Source: JASJAR01 sp039198225
GTDB taxonomy: Bacteria; Pseudomonadota; Alphaproteobacteria; Rhodobacterales; Rhodobacteraceae
DNA length: 64,000 bases
Direction: 5' to 3'
Assembly (NCBI GenBank): GCA_039198225.1
Contig: JBCCTQ010000009.1
Coordinates: 59,415-123,414, forward strand
Part shown: positions 59,781 to 64,000 of the stretch, in pieces
Position numbering within the stretch: the first letter of the stretch is position 1
Layout: the number at the start of each line of letters is the position of its first letter
The notes under the pieces: generated by a model
What the model was told of the DNA's origin: nothing
Seen by the model: only the letters and a program-made list of their open reading frames with translations
Database searches by the model: none
Program-made: the position numbers and the translations under genes

Positions 59781-60305
59781 TTGTTCGGCACTTTTGAAAA
59801 ACTTGCCAGCGGCATTGCCATGGTGGCCAATGCCGCCGGTACATTCGTCGTCATCGCACTGATCGCGGTGGTGAATTATGATATTGTGGCGCGGGGCCTC
59901 TTTAACAAGCCATTTCTAGGCGCTGTGGAAGTGGTTCAATTCTCCTTGGTCCTCATCGTTTTCCTGCAATTGCCGGATGTGATCAGGGTCGGACGCCTCA
60001 CGCGTTCGGACGGATTTTTGGGCATGACGCGACGACGGCGCCCGGCACTCGGAAAGGCCTTGTCCCGCGCGATCGACCTTTTGAGTGGCGCGTTCATGGT
60101 CCTCATCGCAGTCGCGATGTGGCCCGAATTCCTGGAGATGTGGGAAACTCAAGATTTCTTCGGCGTGCCTGGGGTCTTCACGGCACCATGGTGGCCCGTA
60201 AAACTTGTGATTTTCTTGAGCGCTTGCCTGGCGGCCATCCACTTCGCATTGCACATTCTTCGCCCGGATGCCAAAGGCGAGCCCCAAGGGACGAGCGGAT
60301 CATGA
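59781..60305 (+). CDS. TRAP transporter small permease (DctQ type)
   Basis: 174-residue protein with four membrane segments and the DctQ-type FSLVLIVFLQLPDVIRVGRLTRSD segment. It begins with TTG at 59781, nine bases after the binding-protein stop, with no good ribosome site, so coupling to the previous gene is likely. Its stop overlaps the large permease start (ATGA). Confidence 0.88.
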   Translation: MFGTFEKLASGIAMVANAAGTFVVIALIAVVNYDIVARGLFNKPFLGAVEVVQFSLVLIVFLQLPDVIRVGRLTRSDGFLGMTRRRRPALGKALSRAIDLLSGAFMVLIAVAMWPEFLEMWETQDFFGVPGVFTAPWWPVKLVIFLSACLAAIHFALHILRPDAKGEPQGTSGS

Positions 60306-61609
60306 CGCCGGTTGAGATTGGGCTACTTTCAATCATTGCCATAGTCCTTCTCATTTATCTCGGCGTCTACATCCCGATCGCCTTGGGCGTCGTGAGTTTC
60401 GTCGCAATTTGGATCATGCGCGACAACTTTGATCTGTCATTTGCGCTCCTGAAAATCGCCATTGGCGACAGCGCAATGGAGTACACATTCGCCACGATAC
60501 CGCTTTTTACGTTTATGGGTCTCATCGTCTCGAAGGCGGGGCTTGGTGCAGACGTATACACGGTAATGAATCAGGGCTTCCGACGGATCACTGGTGGGAT
60601 AGGAATGGCGACCGTAGGGGCAAATGCCGTCTTTGCGGCGGTCACCGGCTCGTCAATCGCTTCGGCTTCGGTATTCTCTAAGATGTCGGTGCCGGAGATG
60701 CTACGCCACGATTACAATCCGCGGTTCGCAGTGGGCGTGGTAGCCGGATCCTCCGTGTTGGGTATGATTATTCCTCCATCGGCCATGCTCATTATCTATT
60801 CCTTTGTCGCCGAACAATCCGTGGGCGAGATGTTCTTAGCGGGTATCGTGCCGGGCATCTTGCTCGCCATCGCCTATGTCGCTGCCATTTGGTTTATGGG
60901 ACGGTTCACGCCAAACTTCGTTGGCGGTTCGCAGATTGACGACGGCGATCTAATGCCGTGGTCTGAGCTGGCGGCCAAAACGGTTCCGATAATGTTGCTG
61001 ATTGTGGTCGTTCTAGGCGGAATTTATACAGGCTGGACGACACCGGTGGAGGCCGGTGCAGCTGGTTCACTCCTCGGAATTTTGATCGCTGCTTTCAGGG
61101 GGCGGATCAACGCCAAGAGCTTTTGGGAAACACTCATCGAAACGGGCCACATCACGGCTGCGATACTATTTCTTATAACGACCGCTTCGATGTATGCGCG
61201 GATGCTAGGCATTGCAGGACTTCCCAACGAGTTGCAGAATATCCTCGCCGCCAATGACTTTGATTTCTTTTGGATCATGTTCATCTTGGTCGTCCTGATG
61301 CTCTTTCTCGGCACGATCCTTGACACGGCATCGATTATTTTGATCGTGGTCCCTCTGTTCTTGCCGCTGATCGACTCCATGGGAATGAGCCTTGTCTGGT
61401 TCGGTATCGTGGCCGTTGTGGCAGCCGAAATTGGACTATTGACCCCTCCCCTGGGGCTCAGTTGTTTCGTCATTAAGGCGACGTTGGATGACGACCGGAT
61501 CAAGCTCAAAGACGTCTTTCTCGGCGCCCTGCCATTTGCCTTTGTAATGCTCCTCGTCTTGATCCTCCTAATTCGCTTTCCAGCCCTCAGTCTAGCCATC
61601 CTGAATTAG
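60302..61609 (+). CDS. TRAP transporter large permease (DctM type)
   Basis: 435-residue permease with about 12 membrane segments. ATIPLFTFMGLIVSKAGLG, AAVTGSSIASASVFSKM, GMIIPPSAMLIIYSFVAEQS and LTPPLGLSCFVIKA are the characteristic hairpin regions. The ATG at 60302 overlaps the small-permease stop; an apparent extension to 60119 is out-of-place overlap. Confidence 0.93.
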   Translation: MTPVEIGLLSIIAIVLLIYLGVYIPIALGVVSFVAIWIMRDNFDLSFALLKIAIGDSAMEYTFATIPLFTFMGLIVSKAGLGADVYTVMNQGFRRITGGIGMATVGANAVFAAVTGSSIASASVFSKMSVPEMLRHDYNPRFAVGVVAGSSVLGMIIPPSAMLIIYSFVAEQSVGEMFLAGIVPGILLAIAYVAAIWFMGRFTPNFVGGSQIDDGDLMPWSELAAKTVPIMLLIVVVLGGIYTGWTTPVEAGAAGSLLGILIAAFRGRINAKSFWETLIETGHITAAILFLITTASMYARMLGIAGLPNELQNILAANDFDFFWIMFILVVLMLFLGTILDTASIILIVVPLFLPLIDSMGMSLVWFGIVAVVAAEIGLLTPPLGLSCFVIKATLDDDRIKLKDVFLGALPFAFVMLLVLILLIRFPALSLAILN

Positions 61610-61619
61610 GGAGAGCCCG

Positions 61620-62492
61620 ATGCGCAACGTGACCAAGGACAATATCACCGAAGTGTTTGACAGCTATTTCGGTCCAGGGGCCGATCCACGCTTCAAGGAA
61701 GTTATGAACGCGCTGGCAAAGCACGTTCATGCATTTGCAAAGGAAGTTCAATTGACCCATGCGGAATGGGACCGTGGCATTCAATTTTTGGAGCAGATGA
61801 CCGAATTTACATCGAAAGAACGCCACGAATTCGTGCTTCTCTCAGACGTCTTGGGCTTATCTTCCCTTGTGGACATGATCAACATGGTGCCCGGAGGCAC
61901 CAGTTCATCCGTTTTGGGACCATTTCACGTGTCGGGATCGCCAACAATTCCATTGGGCCACGACTTAAAGCGGCACTATTCGGGTCCGGTTCTCCTGGCC
62001 ACCGGCGTTGTTCGCAGTATGGACGGCGAACCGATTGAACGCGCCGAACTCGACATATGGCAGACCGCCCCAAACGGACTGTATTCGAGCCAGGACGACG
62101 AGCAAGACACATATTCGTTCCACGGCATCCAATATACCGACGCCAATGGCCGCTACGCATTCACAACCGTGAAACCTGTGAGCTATGAAGTGCCTACCGA
62201 CGGTCCCGTGGGAGACATTCTCGGCGCGTCGGGGCGCCACGCATGGCGACCATCTCATTTGCATTTTATTGCAAAGGCGCCCGGTCATCGGTCGCTCGTC
62301 AGCGAGGTTTTCGCGGACGACGATCCTTATTTGGATCAAGATGCCGTTTTCGGTGTTCGGTCCGATTTGATCATGACGTATGTCGAGCAACCCGCCGGTA
62401 CATTTCCAGAGGAAGGATTTGAGCTTTCTGGTAAGGTCGATGGACCTTGGTTGAAAGTCGACTTCGATCTAACACTCGTTCCCGAAGCCTAA
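61620..62492 (+). CDS. Intradiol ring-cleavage dioxygenase, hydroxyquinol 1,2-dioxygenase-like
   Basis: 290-residue non-haem Fe(III) dioxygenase. The N-terminal helical domain DPRFKEVMNALAKHVHAFAKE and RHEFVLLSDVLGLSSLVDMIN matches hydroxyquinol 1,2-dioxygenases. Iron ligands can be placed at Tyr155 (NGLYSSQDD), Tyr189 (VKPVSYEVP), His213 and His215 (RPSHLHFIAKAP). Hydroxyquinol gives 3-hydroxy-cis,cis-muconate (maleylacetate); catechol-type substrates are possible. It follows the TRAP permease by ten bases. No maleylacetate reductase is visible. Confidence 0.9.
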   Translation: MRNVTKDNITEVFDSYFGPGADPRFKEVMNALAKHVHAFAKEVQLTHAEWDRGIQFLEQMTEFTSKERHEFVLLSDVLGLSSLVDMINMVPGGTSSSVLGPFHVSGSPTIPLGHDLKRHYSGPVLLATGVVRSMDGEPIERAELDIWQTAPNGLYSSQDDEQDTYSFHGIQYTDANGRYAFTTVKPVSYEVPTDGPVGDILGASGRHAWRPSHLHFIAKAPGHRSLVSEVFADDDPYLDQDAVFGVRSDLIMTYVEQPAGTFPEEGFELSGKVDGPWLKVDFDLTLVPEA

Positions 62493-62496
62493 GCCG

Positions 62497-63177
62497 TTAT
62501 TTCAGTTTACCGTTTCCGATAAGGCCGGCCAAGTACTCACCGGTCATTCGATAATGTTGAATGAGGCGGACACTCGCCAAATCGGCCTGACGGGCAATTG
62601 CGGCATCCAAGATTCCACGATGTTCATCGCCAACGTTTCGGCTCCGGTAATTGAGAGCATTCCCAGCGAGAAATCTGTACCGGATATTCAGGTCGTAAAG
62701 CTGGGAGCAGAATTTCAACAGGATCGGAGACTGCGCCTGTGCCAGGAGAGCCATGTGAAAGGCCTTATGGAGCGGTTCAAATACAGCCGGCCCGCCACCC
62801 TTTGCGCGCTGCATTCTGTGATGAGCGAGGACGAGATCTTCTTCCCATGCCTCCGTCGCATTCTCGATACTCTCTCTCAATGCAAGGTCTTCGAGAGTAC
62901 AACGCAACAATAAGATCTCCTCGAAGTTTGATGTGCTTATTTCAGCGGTCCGAAAACCACGCTGGTCCAGTCTCTCGACCAGATTGTCCGACGTCAAAAG
63001 ACTGAGAGCCTCGCGAATGGGCGACGCGCCAGTTTCGAGACACTTTCTCAGCGTGTCGATCTTGAGCTTTTCACCAGGCTTGAGTTGCCCCGTTACGATC
63101 ATGTCGCGAATGGCGTTGTATGCGCGATGGGTGGCCGAGCCTTCACTCGCACTAAGATCGATGTCGCGAATATTCAT
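62497..63177 (-). CDS. GntR-family regulator with FCD domain
   Basis: 226-residue FadR-subfamily regulator. Winged helix-turn-helix at about residues 12-80 (AIRDMIVTGQLKPGEKL, SPIREALSLLTSDNLVERLDQRGF), then an FCD ligand domain with metal-type residues in MALLAQAQ and DEHRGILDAAIARQ. Converges on the dioxygenase gene with four bases between stops. It likely controls the adjacent catabolic/TRAP genes. Confidence 0.92.
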   Translation of the reverse strand: MNIRDIDLSASEGSATHRAYNAIRDMIVTGQLKPGEKLKIDTLRKCLETGASPIREALSLLTSDNLVERLDQRGFRTAEISTSNFEEILLLRCTLEDLALRESIENATEAWEEDLVLAHHRMQRAKGGGPAVFEPLHKAFHMALLAQAQSPILLKFCSQLYDLNIRYRFLAGNALNYRSRNVGDEHRGILDAAIARQADLASVRLIQHYRMTGEYLAGLIGNGKLK

Positions 63178-63247
63178 GCCAATCCCTTTCGGACGAGACC
63201 TACCGCCATTTGGGGAAGCGCGACAGACCTATTGAGCTCTCCCTCTG

Positions 63248-64000
63248 TCATTTGACCACCGCCGTCTTTGGACGGGGCAGGCTTACTCCCCGAAGAAGAA
63301 AAAGCCATCCCAGGCTGATGATTGCAGCGCCAATCCAGATGAGGTCAATTTTTACAAGCAAAAAGACAGCCAAACCCAGCCGCACTACAATTTCCCATCC
63401 TGCCAGCGCCCGCCGATCAAAGGCCGCCAGCGCGGAGGAAATCAGGTAGAGCGCGATCATCAAGCGGCCAGTCAGGAGCGCGAGCGCCCCGGCGTGTATC
63501 TCCCCGTCATACCCAGGAAGGTATGAATTACCGCCAGACGATTGAGGATCAAGAACCGCTTCCTCGATCAACAAGAGTTCGGGATAAAAGGCGAAAACAA
63601 AAGGAACAACGAACATGACAATTCCCGATTTAACAGCCGAAAGACCTGTCGCCATCGGTTCCGCCTTGGTAATCGTCGCCGCCGCAAATGCCGCTAGAGC
63701 TACCGGGGGCGTGATCGCGCTGGCGACGGCAAAGTAAAAAATGAACATGTGCGCGGTGAATAGAGAAAGGCCGAGGCCGGACAAAACCGGGCCCATCAAA
63801 AGAGCGGCGTTTATATAGGCTGGGACCGCCGGCATTCCCATCCCAAGGAGTACCGCCAGGAGCATCGTCAAAAGAAGCGCTACGAATTGGAACATCCGCG
63901 ACCCTCCGTCGCCCAGGTTCAATCCGTTTAGCCATGACAGCACATCGAGGGACAAAAAGACCGGAAGTCCCGTGAAAGAAAGGCAAAAGTCGATGATCGA
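63248..64000 (-). CDS. Fused TRAP transporter permease (4TM/12TM type), C-terminal part
   Basis: The last 251 residues of a fused TRAP permease; the frame is open to the end of the window, so the N-terminal part lies outside. ALLLTMLLAVLLGMGMPAVPAY, then FAVASAITPPVALAAFAAATI and ITKAEPMATGLSAVKSGIVMF, are the hallmark of TAXI-type TRAP permeases. Four to five membrane segments follow. It is upstream of the GntR gene on the same strand (70-base gap), so they may be one unit. Confidence 0.9.
   Translation of the reverse strand, partial: SIIDFCLSFTGLPVFLSLDVLSWLNGLNLGDGGSRMFQFVALLLTMLLAVLLGMGMPAVPAYINAALLMGPVLSGLGLSLFTAHMFIFYFAVASAITPPVALAAFAAATITKAEPMATGLSAVKSGIVMFVVPFVFAFYPELLLIEEAVLDPQSSGGNSYLPGYDGEIHAGALALLTGRLMIALYLISSALAAFDRRALAGWEIVVRLGLAVFLLVKIDLIWIGAAIISLGWLFLLRGVSLPRPKTAVVK

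Noticed and set aside
1..64000. Search for tRNA, rRNA, insertion sequences, attachment sites and phage genes
   Set aside because: No cloverleaf-like sequence, transposase or integrase reading frame, or terminal repeat was recognised by eye; a covariance-model scan would be needed to exclude small RNAs.

Overview
The window looks like a chromosomal segment of a GC-rich alphaproteobacterium, most likely of the Rhodobacterales (roseobacter) group. This rests on gene content: a compact paa oxygenase operon, two BMP-type ABC importers, TRAP importers, IalB-family proteins and LysR/LacI/GntR/HxlR regulators. No rRNA, tRNA, CRISPR array, insertion sequence or phage gene was seen. Coding density is high, and no gene-free stretch exceeds 300 bases.

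Layout. 1-2.6 kb: end of an aldehyde dehydrogenase gene and a Tat-exported GMC oxidoreductase, closed by a clear terminator. 2.65-7.63 kb (minus): phenylacetyl-CoA epoxidase operon, read as thiolase-paaA-paaB-paaC-paaD-small ORF-paaE, with an AT-rich inverted repeat in front. 7.9-15.3 kb (minus): a tightly overlapping operon with a complete BMP-type ABC importer and amide hydrolases (formamidase AmiF-like, biuret hydrolase BiuH-like, a second isochorismatase-fold hydrolase) plus a cupin. A divergent LysR gene faces it, followed by a dimethylglycine/sarcosine dehydrogenase-like flavoprotein. 19.2-20.2 kb: a secreted protein resembling the APCDD1 domain, divergent from an HxlR regulator. 20.5-26.3 kb (plus): a second BMP-type importer translationally coupled to a CodA-type deaminase whose discriminating active-site Asp is Cys, as in 5-methylcytosine deaminases. 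26.4-28.4 kb (minus): an MFS transporter and a small lipoprotein.

28.7-49.95 kb (minus): a two-partner secretion locus read as IalB-like protein, TpsB/FhaC transporter, second IalB-like protein, and a 6135-residue adhesin encoded by 18.4 kb. The second IalB-like gene carries an in-frame TAA that aligns with a Tyr in its intact neighbour, and reading continues in frame for 31 more codons. The adhesin has three exact-length 110-residue tandem repeats near its C-terminus, and a perfect 10-bp hairpin lies just before its start codon.

50.2-56.1 kb: a LacI-led sugar ABC operon (binding protein, permease, short ATPase, TIM-barrel isomerase/epimerase) divergent from a D-2-hydroxyacid dehydrogenase, with two LacI-type operators 21 bp apart between them. 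56.2-64 kb: a catabolic cluster with a YCII protein, FAH-family hydrolase, RutE-like nitroreductase, OsmC protein, DctPQM-type TRAP importer and hydroxyquinol 1,2-dioxygenase-like ring-cleavage enzyme, followed by a GntR/FCD regulator and the C-terminal part of a fused TRAP permease that runs off the end.

Most of the window is scavenging capacity: aromatic acids, small amides and urea derivatives, nucleobases, sugars and methylated amines, together with one very large surface-protein export system. Family assignments come from motifs read by eye; substrates of the transporters are inferred from neighbours.
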